Assembly (NCBI GenBank): GCA_001801685.1
Contig: MGYJ01000088.1
Span: 65,235-129,234, forward strand
Reading direction: 5' to 3'
DNA length: 64,000 bases
DNA from: Gammaproteobacteria bacterium RIFCSPHIGHO2_12_FULL_63_22
GTDB lineage: Bacteria > Pseudomonadota > Gammaproteobacteria > Xanthomonadales > Xanthomonadaceae
The notes beneath the pieces were generated by a model. It was not told where the DNA came from. It saw only the letters and a program-made list of their open reading frames with translations, and did no database searches. Every line of letters begins with the position of its first letter. Positions within the stretch are counted from its first letter, which is position 1. This document shows, one piece after another, positions 25,951 to 34,546 of the stretch. The position numbers and the translations under genes were made by a program.

Positions 25951-27168
25951 ATGGCCTGGGCAAATCAGGACAAGTGCGCGATCGTCGGAGTCGGCGCGAC
26001 CGACTATTATGTTCGCGGCAAAAGCTGGCCGCGCACGATCAACGACATGGCGGCCGAGGCGATCATGAACGCCTGCGCCGACGCCGGAATCAGTCACAAG
26101 CAGATCGACGGCTTCGCTTATTATTCGACCGCGGGGGCGGGCTATCTCGACAAGTTCGACACCGCGAGCCTTATGGAAACATTGGGTATGCCGCACATCA
26201 GCTTCTCGGCAACGCTGACCAGCGGCGGCGGCGGCTGCGTCGGCGCGGTCGGCCTTGCGACCGCAGGGCTGATGAACGAAGATTGCACCTATACGGTAAC
26301 GCTGATGGCGCTGCAGCAACTGCCGCAACACCGGCTCGGCGTCGTTTTCGGCGCCGCGGCGCCCAATCCCGAGAACAGCTTTCTTCAGCCTTCGGGGCTC
26401 GTCGGTCCCGGGCATCTGATGTCGATGCTGACGCGCCGCCACATGCATCTTTACGGGACCCAACCGGAGGCGCTGAAGGAGATCGTCCAGGCGACGCGCG
26501 CGAACACGCATAACCGACCGAAGGCGGTGCGAAAGAATGCGCTGTCGGATGAGGAATATTGGGGCTCTCCGATGCTGGCCGACCCGCTTCGGCGTCTCGA
26601 TTTCTGCCTCGAAACCGATGGCGCGGTCGCGGTCATCACGACGACGACCGATCGCGCGAAGGACTGCCGCCACAAGCCCGCGCTGATCCATGCCTGCGCG
26701 CACGGCGGCCAGCGCGAGTGGGGCCGCGCCTTTGCCTGGATGGGCATGCCCGACCCCTATTTCGCGAGCGCCGGCCACGAGTTCACCGCGAACCGCGTCT
26801 GGGACCAGTCGGGGCTTACGGCCAAGGACATGGACGTCGCGCTGCTCTATGACCATTTCTCGCCGATGGTGCTGATGCAGCTCGAGGATTACGGCTTTTG
26901 CGAGCGCGGCGAAGGCAGCGATTATGTCCTCTCGGGCAAGATTCGCTACGACGCCGCAACCGGCGGCAAGGTGAATGGCGGTGTCCCGGTCAACACCCAC
27001 GGCGGCAATCTCAACGAGGCCTATATCATCGGCATGACGCATATGGTCGAGGCGGTCGAACAGGTGCGCGGCACGGCGATCAACCAGGTCGCGGACGCCG
27101 AATTCGCGCTCGCCTCGGGCGGACCCGCCTCGCTTCCCGTTTCCAGCCTCATCCTGCGGAGGGACTGA
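25951..27168 (+). CDS. Thiolase-like lipid-transfer protein (Ltp2-type aldolase candidate)
   Basis: Thiolase-superfamily protein of 405 residues. In thiolases the N-terminal nucleophilic cysteine lies in a CSTG-type motif; aligned here, that site is glycine within TSGGGGCVGAVGLAT (about residue 93). The C-terminal GHP histidine motif is replaced by GGNLNEAYIIGM. These losses match Ltp2-type proteins, which work with a DUF35 domain as retro-aldolases that shorten steroid side chains, rather than as true thiolases. The next gene, 1 bp away, encodes a stand-alone DUF35 protein. The aldolase role is inferred from family and context. Confidence 0.87.
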   Translation: MAWANQDKCAIVGVGATDYYVRGKSWPRTINDMAAEAIMNACADAGISHKQIDGFAYYSTAGAGYLDKFDTASLMETLGMPHISFSATLTSGGGGCVGAVGLATAGLMNEDCTYTVTLMALQQLPQHRLGVVFGAAAPNPENSFLQPSGLVGPGHLMSMLTRRHMHLYGTQPEALKEIVQATRANTHNRPKAVRKNALSDEEYWGSPMLADPLRRLDFCLETDGAVAVITTTTDRAKDCRHKPALIHACAHGGQREWGRAFAWMGMPDPYFASAGHEFTANRVWDQSGLTAKDMDVALLYDHFSPMVLMQLEDYGFCERGEGSDYVLSGKIRYDAATGGKVNGGVPVNTHGGNLNEAYIIGMTHMVEAVEQVRGTAINQVADAEFALASGGPASLPVSSLILRRD

Positions 27169-27169
27169 C

Positions 27170-27598
27170 ATGACCTATGGCCCGGCGCACCTGCTCCCCG
27201 GCGAGCAGATCCGCATCACGACAAATCCCGACACCGAACCCTTCTGGCAGGCGGCGAAGGAGCATAAGCTGACCGCGTGCCAGTGCGGCGAATGCGACAA
27301 GTTCCGCATGCCGCCAACCGCGGTTTGTCCGCATTGCGGCAGCCGCGAAAAGAAATGGCCCGCGCTTCCCGGTACGGCGACGGTGTTCAGCTATGTCGTG
27401 TGCAACAAGAATCCGAAGAATGGCGAGGACTATGTCTATGTGCCCGTCGTCGTCGATCTCGATGGCGCACCGGGCGCGCGTCTCAACGCAAACGTCACCG
27501 GCGTCGATGCCGACGATGTCCATATCGGCATGAAAGTCAGCGTCGTATGGACCGATATCCAGGACAATTGGGTGCTTCCCAACTTCCAGAAAGCCTAG
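27170..27598 (+). CDS. DUF35 zinc-ribbon/OB-fold protein
   Basis: A 142-residue protein with an N-terminal zinc ribbon (CGEC and CPHC, about residues 39-57) and a C-terminal OB-fold (FSYVVCNKNP to MKVSVVWTDIQ). DUF35 proteins bind thiolase-like enzymes and are thought to guide acyl-CoA substrates. In steroid degradation, Ltp2 requires the DUF35 part of ChsH2; here that part is separate and no MaoC domain is attached. It directly follows the thiolase-like gene and very likely forms a complex with its product. Confidence 0.92.
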   Translation: MTYGPAHLLPGEQIRITTNPDTEPFWQAAKEHKLTACQCGECDKFRMPPTAVCPHCGSREKKWPALPGTATVFSYVVCNKNPKNGEDYVYVPVVVDLDGAPGARLNANVTGVDADDVHIGMKVSVVWTDIQDNWVLPNFQKA

Positions 27599-27601
27599 AC
27601 G

Positions 27602-29806
27602 ATGCTTGGCGCGCTGAAGATTGTCGAAATCGGCGAGGGAATGGCGGTCCAGGTCGCGGGGTTGATGCTCGCGGAACTGGGTGCCGACGTGCTCAAGGTC
27701 GAGCGCCCTGGCGGCGACCCGGCAAGGGGAACCGCGCCTTTCGCGAACTGGAACCGCGGCAAGCGCAGCCTGGTCCTCGATCTCGACAGCGACGAGGGTC
27801 TGGCGGCGCTCAAGGATCGCCTTGCCGGTGCCGACGCGCTGCTCCACCCGTTCAAGCCATCGCGTGCCAGGGCGCTTGGTCTCGATGATGCGACGCTTGC
27901 GGCCGCCTTTCCGCAGCTTGTCGTCACCGGCATCACCGGCAGTCCGTTCGGCCACCCCGATGTCGAACGCAGCGACGACGAACTGCTCGTCGCCGCGCGC
28001 GTCGGCGCGATGTACGAGAATGACGGCCACCGTGCCGGCCCGATCGCCTATCGCTATCGCCAGGGCAGCTGGGCGGCGGCGCATCTTGCGGCTGCGGGGA
28101 TGCTCGCACGGCTCGTGATGCGGCTCCAGTCGGGGCGCGGCGGCGCCGCGCACACCTCGATCTTTCAGGGTTTTCTCTCGACCTTGCCGCTCGTCTGGGC
28201 GCGCAACAGCGAAGGGCCGATGCCCAATACGCCGACCTATCCGCCCGGTCCGCGGCCGATCGCGGTCCAGTTGTTTCAGTGCCAGGGCGGCGACTGGTTG
28301 CAGATCATGGATCCGACCCGCCAGTTCGACTATGCGACGATGCCCACCATGTGGGAGGTCATGGCCGAAGCCGACGTCGATCTCGAAAGCGAAGCCGGCC
28401 AGCAGGAAGCGTTCAGGCTGCGACCGCGCGATGCTTGGCTCGCCGACCTGCGGGCCGCCGACATTGCCGCCGAACCCGCCTATCCGATGGGCGAAGTCCT
28501 GCGTCATCAAGAGGTCGAGGCCAATGGCTATGTGGTCGCGGTCGACGATCCCGATCTCGGCGCGACGCGCCAGCCCAATGTGCCGTTCCACACCGATGCC
28601 GACCTTCCGCAGGGGCGGCCTGCGCCGCGCCTTGGCGAAGGCGGCGATCGGGACTGGACCGTAGCGACGGCCTCTGACGCGGGCGCCGCGCCGTCCGAAG
28701 TCCTGAAGGATGTGCGCGTCCTCGATCTCGGCATGTTCCTTGCCGGCCCGATGGGGCCGTCGATGATGGGCGACATGGGCGCGAATGTGATCAAGGTCGA
28801 GGCGCTGAGCGGCGACCGTATTCGCTTCATGCACCGCTATTATCAGGCGGCGGCGCGCAGCAAGCGCAGTCTTGCGCTCGACCTGACCAACCCCGCAGCG
28901 CAGCCGATTCTCGAACGGCTGGTCCAGTGGGCGGAGATCGTGCATCACAATATGCGCTTCAAGGGCGCGGCGAAGCTTGGCCTCAGCGAGGAAGGGATTC
29001 GCCGGTATAATCCGGACGTCGTGTTCAATTATGCCAGCGCCTATGGTCAGAAGGGCGAGCGGGGCAATTGGCCCGGCTTCGATTCGATCTTCAATGCAAT
29101 CGCCGGCTGGGAGTTCGAGAATGCCGGCGAAGGCAACCGCCCGGTCTTCAATCGTCCCGGTACGATGGACGTCAGCACCGCGCAGAGCTGCCTCGTCGAA
29201 CTGATGGCCTCGCTCTATGCGAAGCGGACGACGGGCAGGGGCCACACGACCCAGACATCGCTGCTCGGCATTGCCGCTTTCACGCAGGGCGAAAGGTTGA
29301 TCGATGCAGATGGAGCGCTCACCGACACCTACCATCTGACAAGCGACCAGACGGGCTTTTCGCCTTGGCACCGCATTTATGAATGCGATGGCGGCGAGTG
29401 GATCGCGGTCGCTGCGCACAAGCCCGCGCAGCAAGCCGCGATGCGCGACATTTTCGGGACCGACGAGGCGGGTTTCGCCGACGCGGCGTCCGGCCGCGAG
29501 GCGGCCGGGCTGCTGGCTGCGCTCGAAAAGGCGGGCGTTCCATGCGACCGGGTCAATTGCGAGGATGCGATGAACCGCTTCTTCGACGACCCGCTCAACC
29601 GCGAGCTCAATCTTGTGTCGGCGCTCCCGCAGCCGCTGTTCGGTATCGTCGAACAGCCGGGAGCCTTCTGGAACTTCGGCGATGTACCGATCGTCTTCAG
29701 ACGTTGCTGTCCCGCCATCGGCGAACACAGCGACGAGATATTGCGCGAGATCGGCTATTCGGACGAAGAGATCGCGAACTTCCGGGCGGCGAATATCGTC
29801 GGCTGA
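27602..29806 (+). CDS. Tandem CaiB/BaiF-like protein lacking both catalytic Asp residues
   Basis: A 734-residue protein built of two CaiB/BaiF CoA-transferase-like domains, about residues 1-340 and 368-734. Each begins with the family's Rossmann opening (GALKIVEIGEGMA; VRVLDLGMFLAGPMG) and contains the RGKRS/RSKRS-type segment. At the catalytic aspartate position (VDVSL in active enzymes) the first domain reads AHTS, with His184, and the second reads TQTS, with Gln551. Classical transferase chemistry through an aspartyl-CoA anhydride therefore looks impossible. It may be an epimerase, a lyase or a CoA-thioester binding protein. Third gene of the thiolase-DUF35 operon. Confidence 0.88.
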   Translation: MLGALKIVEIGEGMAVQVAGLMLAELGADVLKVERPGGDPARGTAPFANWNRGKRSLVLDLDSDEGLAALKDRLAGADALLHPFKPSRARALGLDDATLAAAFPQLVVTGITGSPFGHPDVERSDDELLVAARVGAMYENDGHRAGPIAYRYRQGSWAAAHLAAAGMLARLVMRLQSGRGGAAHTSIFQGFLSTLPLVWARNSEGPMPNTPTYPPGPRPIAVQLFQCQGGDWLQIMDPTRQFDYATMPTMWEVMAEADVDLESEAGQQEAFRLRPRDAWLADLRAADIAAEPAYPMGEVLRHQEVEANGYVVAVDDPDLGATRQPNVPFHTDADLPQGRPAPRLGEGGDRDWTVATASDAGAAPSEVLKDVRVLDLGMFLAGPMGPSMMGDMGANVIKVEALSGDRIRFMHRYYQAAARSKRSLALDLTNPAAQPILERLVQWAEIVHHNMRFKGAAKLGLSEEGIRRYNPDVVFNYASAYGQKGERGNWPGFDSIFNAIAGWEFENAGEGNRPVFNRPGTMDVSTAQSCLVELMASLYAKRTTGRGHTTQTSLLGIAAFTQGERLIDADGALTDTYHLTSDQTGFSPWHRIYECDGGEWIAVAAHKPAQQAAMRDIFGTDEAGFADAASGREAAGLLAALEKAGVPCDRVNCEDAMNRFFDDPLNRELNLVSALPQPLFGIVEQPGAFWNFGDVPIVFRRCCPAIGEHSDEILREIGYSDEEIANFRAANIVG

Positions 29807-29822
29807 GCTTCCTGGCCAGACG

Positions 29823-31202
29823 TCAATCGGGCCCGAGCGGCGCGAAGCGTGTCCCGGCAAGTCCGCCCATCGCGTCCGCCATCAGCGCCGCCGCGCGCGT
29901 TTCGTGCGCGTTGCAAAGGATGATCGCGGCCTCCGTGGCGACGCGATCGTCCGCAACCTCGTCGCGAAATGCCGACCAGGCTGCCGGATGATCCGCAAAT
30001 TGAAGGCCGAGCAACGCCTCGATCTCGCGCTTCTCGCACGCCTGATATGCGGGCTCGTAGCGTTCGATCGCGCGCCACCATTTGATGAGCCTCGCCAGCC
30101 CCTTCGCCTTCACCGCCGCCTGCTGGTCGGCGATGCGCGGCACGATCGTTTCGCGAATATCGTCAAGCGCGATGTCGAAGCTGCGATGGTGCGCGCCAAC
30201 GGTCGCCTCGGGTAGATCGACCGCGGGAAGGGCGATCCCCGCCGCCTCGGCCAGCGCTTCGGACAGGACGCGGCGGTGGATCGTCGAATAGACCATGTTC
30301 ATGCCGAGGTTTGGCGGCGGCGGCGCGTCGGGATCGTCGTAGCGCGCGCGGCGCGCGAAACCCGTCTGGAACAGGAGCCGCCAATAGCGAACCCGCGCCA
30401 GATCGACCGGATAGCCGCCGGCAGCCTCATAGGCTGCGAACGCCTCGATCGGAGGCACGAAGTCCTGGAACAGCATCCGCAGACACAGCATCGCGAGGTC
30501 GGCCATCGGATCGCCATAATGAACGAGCTCCCAGTCGAGCAGCGCGGTCACATGGTCGCCCTCGAACAGGAAATTACCCGCGCCGGCGTCGCCGTGGACA
30601 ATGACCGGTGGGGGCATCTCGGCGGGAATATTGGCTTCGAGCCAACCGAGCGACAGGTGAATGAGCGGATCCCAGTTCCTGCCCGTGTTCGCGGCGCGAA
30701 GGGCGGCGATGCGCTCGCCGATCAACGCCGCGGTCGGCAACACCGCGCCCATGCCCTCGACGGGCGTCGCGGCGACATCGATGCGGTGAAGCGCGGCGAG
30801 CTGCGCCATGAAATCGCCGGCGAGCGCATGGCGCTGCGCCGCGTCGGCGATCGCGGCGAACCGGTCCTTCCCCGATACCAGCCCGCACAGCAGCGCACGC
30901 CGCTGGGGCAGCGACGCAAAATAGGGCGCAGTCCGCACACCGGCGCCGGCGAGCGGCCCCGAAAGGGCGCGCAGTACGGCCGCTTCGCGCAGAAATGCCG
31001 CGTCGTCGCCGGCACCTGCCTTGTGGACGTCATAGTTCATATAGGCGCTCGCGGTGCGCGCATCCGGCCAGACGAGGTCGATTTCGGCGCCCTCGCGCGA
31101 CGCGCCGCCGCCGCCGCGTGGCCGGATCGCGGCGATGCGCGCGCCGCACGCCGCCTCGATGTCGGCGGCCAGGCCTTCAGGCAGCAGGTGCGCGATGCTC
31201 AT
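29823..31202 (-). CDS. APH-family phosphotransferase/kinase-like protein
   Basis: Protein of about 459 residues with an aminoglycoside-phosphotransferase-like kinase fold. The catalytic loop IVHGDAGAGNFLF and the metal-binding LLDWELVHYGDPMADLA are both intact (about residues 200-240). Homologues of the ACAD10/APH type occur in lipid and steroid catabolic clusters and may phosphorylate hydroxyacyl substrates. Roughly 120 residues after the kinase core form a helical extension of unknown role. The start at 31202 is chosen because GGAG lies 6 bp upstream; an ATG at 31214 is possible. Last gene of the 36366-29823 operon, convergent with the tandem CaiB gene. Confidence 0.87.
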   Translation of the reverse strand: MSIAHLLPEGLAADIEAACGARIAAIRPRGGGGASREGAEIDLVWPDARTASAYMNYDVHKAGAGDDAAFLREAAVLRALSGPLAGAGVRTAPYFASLPQRRALLCGLVSGKDRFAAIADAAQRHALAGDFMAQLAALHRIDVAATPVEGMGAVLPTAALIGERIAALRAANTGRNWDPLIHLSLGWLEANIPAEMPPPVIVHGDAGAGNFLFEGDHVTALLDWELVHYGDPMADLAMLCLRMLFQDFVPPIEAFAAYEAAGGYPVDLARVRYWRLLFQTGFARRARYDDPDAPPPPNLGMNMVYSTIHRRVLSEALAEAAGIALPAVDLPEATVGAHHRSFDIALDDIRETIVPRIADQQAAVKAKGLARLIKWWRAIERYEPAYQACEKREIEALLGLQFADHPAAWSAFRDEVADDRVATEAAIILCNAHETRAAALMADAMGGLAGTRFAPLGPD

Positions 31203-31227
31203 GTCGGGCTCCATCGATTATTATGTT

Positions 31228-32565
31228 TCAAGCTTGCCACACGATCTCGCCGCCGATGACCGTCAAGGCGACGGTCACCGGCGCGGCAGGATCGACCGGC
31301 CAGTCATAGAGAATGAGGTCGGCGGGCATGCCCGCGCAGAGCGGAGCCGGTCCGTAGAGCGACAGGGCGCGCATGCGGTCGACGGCTTCGCTTGCACCGA
31401 TCAGCGCTCCGCTACGCGTGCGCCGGTCGGTCGCGGCGCGCAGCGCGATCCACGGATCGGGATCGCCATAAGGGGCGTCCGACCCGCCGAGCATGGCGAC
31501 GCCGCCATCGATCAGCGAACGGAGGCGGTAAAGGTCCGCAAGTTCGCTCGCGTCGAGTTCGGCTAGGTAGCGGTCGCCGCGGTCATGAATGAAATTGGGC
31601 TGGGTGACGACGATCAACCCGGCCGCGGCGATATCGGGGATCAGCGACGCCGGGATCACCGAACCATGTTCGATACGGTCGCCGGCGCGCGCACCGCCCG
31701 CCGCATCGAGCGCCGCGAGATAGACGACCAGCTCGCCGAGCGTCACGCAATGCGCGGCGACGTTGCGCCCGAGCGCGCGCGCAGCGCCGATGCGGCCGGC
31801 GATTGCATCGACGGGAGGGAGATCGCTTTCGTCGAAAAGCAGCTTGACCGGGCCGAGGGCATAGCCATCCCCCGCACCAAGTGCTTCGCTGCCCATCAGG
31901 ATCAATCGCTGCGGGATCGAGCCCGCAAGAAACTCGGCCTCGTCGGGTCCGTTCGATGCGCTGGCGTCGGTGACTCCCGTAATCCCGCGCTGCGCGAGCC
32001 GCTGGCCGAGCGGGGCCAGCGATGGCGCTCCGCCGCCGATACGCGAACGGAGCCAGGCATCGCCGCGCCTGATGCGGCCCGTGGGGCGCTGGCCCGGACC
32101 GATCTCGACGGAGGCGGGGAAGGGCGGACCGCCGAGCCGCTCGATCGCCATGCTGTTGAGCAGCCAGCAGGCGCCGGTCCGGTCCTGCACGCGAAGCGGC
32201 CGGTCGGCCAGCCATGTATCGAGCGCAGCGGCGTCCGGAAGGTCGGCGACCCGCTCGTCATATTCGATGGCGCGCACCCATTCGCCGGCGCCGCCCGCAG
32301 CTCCGCGAAGGCGCTGGACAATGGCATCGACATCGCGGCAGCCCGCAAGATCGATCGACCCCATCCGCGCGGCCGTTGCGAGCAGGTGCAGATGATGGTC
32401 GTGAAGCCCGGGGCCCGCCGTTCGTCCGCCAGCATCGATTTCGGGGCCGCGGCCCTCCACATCGGTGCCGAGCGCGGCGATCCGGCCCGCGCGGATGCCG
32501 ATCGACAGAGGCAAGCCATCAGCCGAGCATGCATTGCGGATGACGAGGTCGAAGGCGCTCGTCAT
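31228..32565 (-). CDS. Amidohydrolase family protein (YtcJ-like, amidohydrolase 3)
   Basis: Metal-dependent hydrolase of 445 residues. Its N-terminal composite beta-sandwich strand leads to the HDHHLHL metal motif (about residues 55-61). Later metal-site elements are NVAAHCVTLGE, RIEHGSVI and MLGGSDAPYGD. The arrangement matches YtcJ/amidohydrolase-3 proteins, which hydrolyse N-acyl or cyclic amide bonds; the actual substrate is unknown. The ATG overlaps the stop of the preceding CaiB-like gene (ATGA). Confidence 0.9.
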   Translation of the reverse strand: MTSAFDLVIRNACSADGLPLSIGIRAGRIAALGTDVEGRGPEIDAGGRTAGPGLHDHHLHLLATAARMGSIDLAGCRDVDAIVQRLRGAAGGAGEWVRAIEYDERVADLPDAAALDTWLADRPLRVQDRTGACWLLNSMAIERLGGPPFPASVEIGPGQRPTGRIRRGDAWLRSRIGGGAPSLAPLGQRLAQRGITGVTDASASNGPDEAEFLAGSIPQRLILMGSEALGAGDGYALGPVKLLFDESDLPPVDAIAGRIGAARALGRNVAAHCVTLGELVVYLAALDAAGGARAGDRIEHGSVIPASLIPDIAAAGLIVVTQPNFIHDRGDRYLAELDASELADLYRLRSLIDGGVAMLGGSDAPYGDPDPWIALRAATDRRTRSGALIGASEAVDRMRALSLYGPAPLCAGMPADLILYDWPVDPAAPVTVALTVIGGEIVWQA

Positions 32566-33536
32566 TGGATCTCGGCGGCAAATGTCGCCGCGCTTCCCGC
32601 CAGCGAGACGTCAAGAACACCCCGCCGCCCCGCCGCAAGGGCTTCGAGCGCGAGCGTTGCGGCGAGGAGCCCGGTCAACGGATCGGCAAGGGCGTCGCCC
32701 ATGAAACGGGGCGCATCTTCTTCGCGTTGGATCAATCCGCCCGCCGCGGCGCAGTCGTCGCCGAACCCGACGCGCATCGCCGCATCGCCTCGCCACCCGT
32801 GCGCGGTGATCGCGACCCACAGGAGTTCGGGATTGCGGGCGAAGAGGCGCGCCTCGTCGAGGCCGAGGCGCGCGAGCGCGTGCGGACGCGCCGAGGTCAC
32901 GAGGACACGTGCTTCGCCGATCAGGTCGAGCAATTCGGGGCTGCCGGGGTCGAGGCGAATGCGCCGCTTGCCGCCGTTGAGGCGCGCGTCGAGAGCGGGC
33001 GTATGGCGCGGCGTCGGGTCGGGCCGGGCGGGGCTTTCGACTTTCGTTACCGCATGGCCAGCCTCGGCAAGGAGCGCCGCGCAATAGGGGCCTGCCCATA
33101 GCGCCGAAAGGTCGATGACAGCGCCATCGGCAGCCGCTCCGCCGCGAAGCACGGACTGTTGAAGCGGCGCGGCCTCGCCGATCAGCGCGACCGGCAGGTG
33201 CAGCGCGATCCCCGCCATGGTCATGTCGGCGGCGCTGCGGCGTGCCGCGGCGGCGATGACCGCATCCCACGGATCGTCGCTGAACGCGGCACCTGTCCAT
33301 GCGGGGACTAGGTCGCGGTCGTCATTGCGCGCGAGGGACACCGCGATCCATCCGTCACGGCATTCGACAAGCCGGCAATGACGGTTGGGCGACCAGAGTC
33401 CGGGCTCGCCCAGCGCCAGGTCGTCGGCGCGCGAAAGCGCGCGCACCGGATCGATCGCGGCGACGTTGGCCGCGCTTCCCGCGAGATCGCGAAAACGCGC
33501 GCCGGCCGCGGCAAAGGCGTCGAGCAGCGCGCTCAC
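32562..33536 (-). CDS. CaiB/BaiF-like protein with permuted-looking domain order
   Basis: A 324-residue CaiB/BaiF-like protein starting at a GTG that overlaps the upstream crotonase stop (GTGA). Unusually, a segment resembling the family's small domain (CRLVECRDGWIAVSLARN, residues 54-71) comes first. The Rossmann opening AVIDLSALWAGPYCAALLAEAG starts only at residue 139. The chain then ends with GRRGVLDVSLAGSAAT, carrying the catalytic aspartate (Asp309) 15 residues before the stop. Normally the order is Rossmann, Asp helix, small domain. This suggests circular permutation, or fusion of two truncated domains. No separate full CaiB precursor remains in the operon. Confidence 0.82.
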   Translation of the reverse strand: MSALLDAFAAAGARFRDLAGSAANVAAIDPVRALSRADDLALGEPGLWSPNRHCRLVECRDGWIAVSLARNDDRDLVPAWTGAAFSDDPWDAVIAAAARRSAADMTMAGIALHLPVALIGEAAPLQQSVLRGGAAADGAVIDLSALWAGPYCAALLAEAGHAVTKVESPARPDPTPRHTPALDARLNGGKRRIRLDPGSPELLDLIGEARVLVTSARPHALARLGLDEARLFARNPELLWVAITAHGWRGDAAMRVGFGDDCAAAGGLIQREEDAPRFMGDALADPLTGLLAATLALEALAAGRRGVLDVSLAGSAATFAAEIQ

Positions 33537-34537
33537 CGGGGCGGCTCGATCGCATGGACAAGTCCCCAGTCGAGCGCTTTGGCCGCGTCGACGCGTTCGC
33601 CCGTCAGGATCATTCCCATTGTCCGGTGGCGACCGATGGCGCGCGCCATGGTCGCGGTACCGCCGGCGCCGGGGATGAGGCCCATCGACAGCTCGGGGAG
33701 CTGGAACCAGCTGCCCGGCGCGGCAACACGTCGATACGCCGCTGCGGCCACCTCGATACCCGATCCGATACACGCGCCATGGAGAAAGACGGTGGCCCGC
33801 GGCCCGAGCGCGTCGAGAGCGCGGGCGCAGCTGTGGAGCGTCCGCACGGCGTGCGCCTCGGCAAGGTCCCGCGCCATTCCGAACTCGAAAAGGGCGCCGC
33901 CTGTCGAGAAACATTTGCCCGCCCCGCGCAGCACGAGCGCCGGCCGCGTCGGATCGTCGAGGATATTCGCGAGAGCCTCGTAAAGTGCATCGCGCATGGC
34001 GGCGGTCATCGCATTGCGCCCCGGCGCGTCGTCGAGCGTGACCCGGACCGCGTCGCCCGACCGCTCGATCGTCACCGGGGCCGGCGTGGCGGCCGCGGCC
34101 GCCGCGGCCCTGTTGGTTTCGAGCCAGCGCGCGAATTCCGCTCCCCCGAGAAGCGTCGAGTAAGCGAGAGACTCGACCACAAGCGCATCGGCGAGCGGGA
34201 GCGTCTCCGCCAGCCGCAGGACTTTCGCCGCCGTGGTCGCCGCGAGCGGATGGGTGCGCACAGCATCGGCGATCCGATGAACCTTTCGGTCGAATTCGCC
34301 GGCATCGGCCGCGGTCCAGGGTTTCGGTGCCGAAGCGGCCGCAGTGATGAGCAAGTCGAAATCGTCCCCGTCGACGTCGGGCAGTTCGCCGCCGCGATCG
34401 ACCCCGATGACAACGGCCTGGATCGGAACTCCGGGCCGCTTCCAGCTCGCAGCATCGACGATCAGCAGCGGCTCGCCGCCCGGCGCGGACAGACGGTCCG
34501 CCCCAAGCGTATCGGGGAGATGGTCGGGCCCGGTCAT
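33533..34537 (-). CDS. Enoyl-CoA hydratase with degenerate N-terminal half-domain
   Basis: A 334-residue protein. The C-terminal half (about 155-334) is a crotonase domain with both hydratase glutamates (GSGIEVAAAA and LPELSMGLIPGAGGT) and the oxyanion segment GAGKCFSTGG. The N-terminal 150 residues are not a standard extension. They read like a degenerate crotonase fragment, with a helical part LADALVVESLAYSTLLGGAEFARWL that resembles the C-terminal helices of crotonases. The hydratase domain appears active; the front half may serve oligomerisation. It lies between the ligase upstream and the CaiB-like gene downstream. Confidence 0.85.
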   Translation of the reverse strand: MTGPDHLPDTLGADRLSAPGGEPLLIVDAASWKRPGVPIQAVVIGVDRGGELPDVDGDDFDLLITAAASAPKPWTAADAGEFDRKVHRIADAVRTHPLAATTAAKVLRLAETLPLADALVVESLAYSTLLGGAEFARWLETNRAAAAAAATPAPVTIERSGDAVRVTLDDAPGRNAMTAAMRDALYEALANILDDPTRPALVLRGAGKCFSTGGALFEFGMARDLAEAHAVRTLHSCARALDALGPRATVFLHGACIGSGIEVAAAAYRRVAAPGSWFQLPELSMGLIPGAGGTATMARAIGRHRTMGMILTGERVDAAKALDWGLVHAIEPPR

Positions 34538-34546
34538 CGGGCCACC

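Noticed and set aside
27149..29860. Minus-strand open frame of about 903 codons opposite the tandem CaiB gene
   Set aside because: Lacks motifs and a convincing start; the plus strand is a well-conserved two-domain protein.
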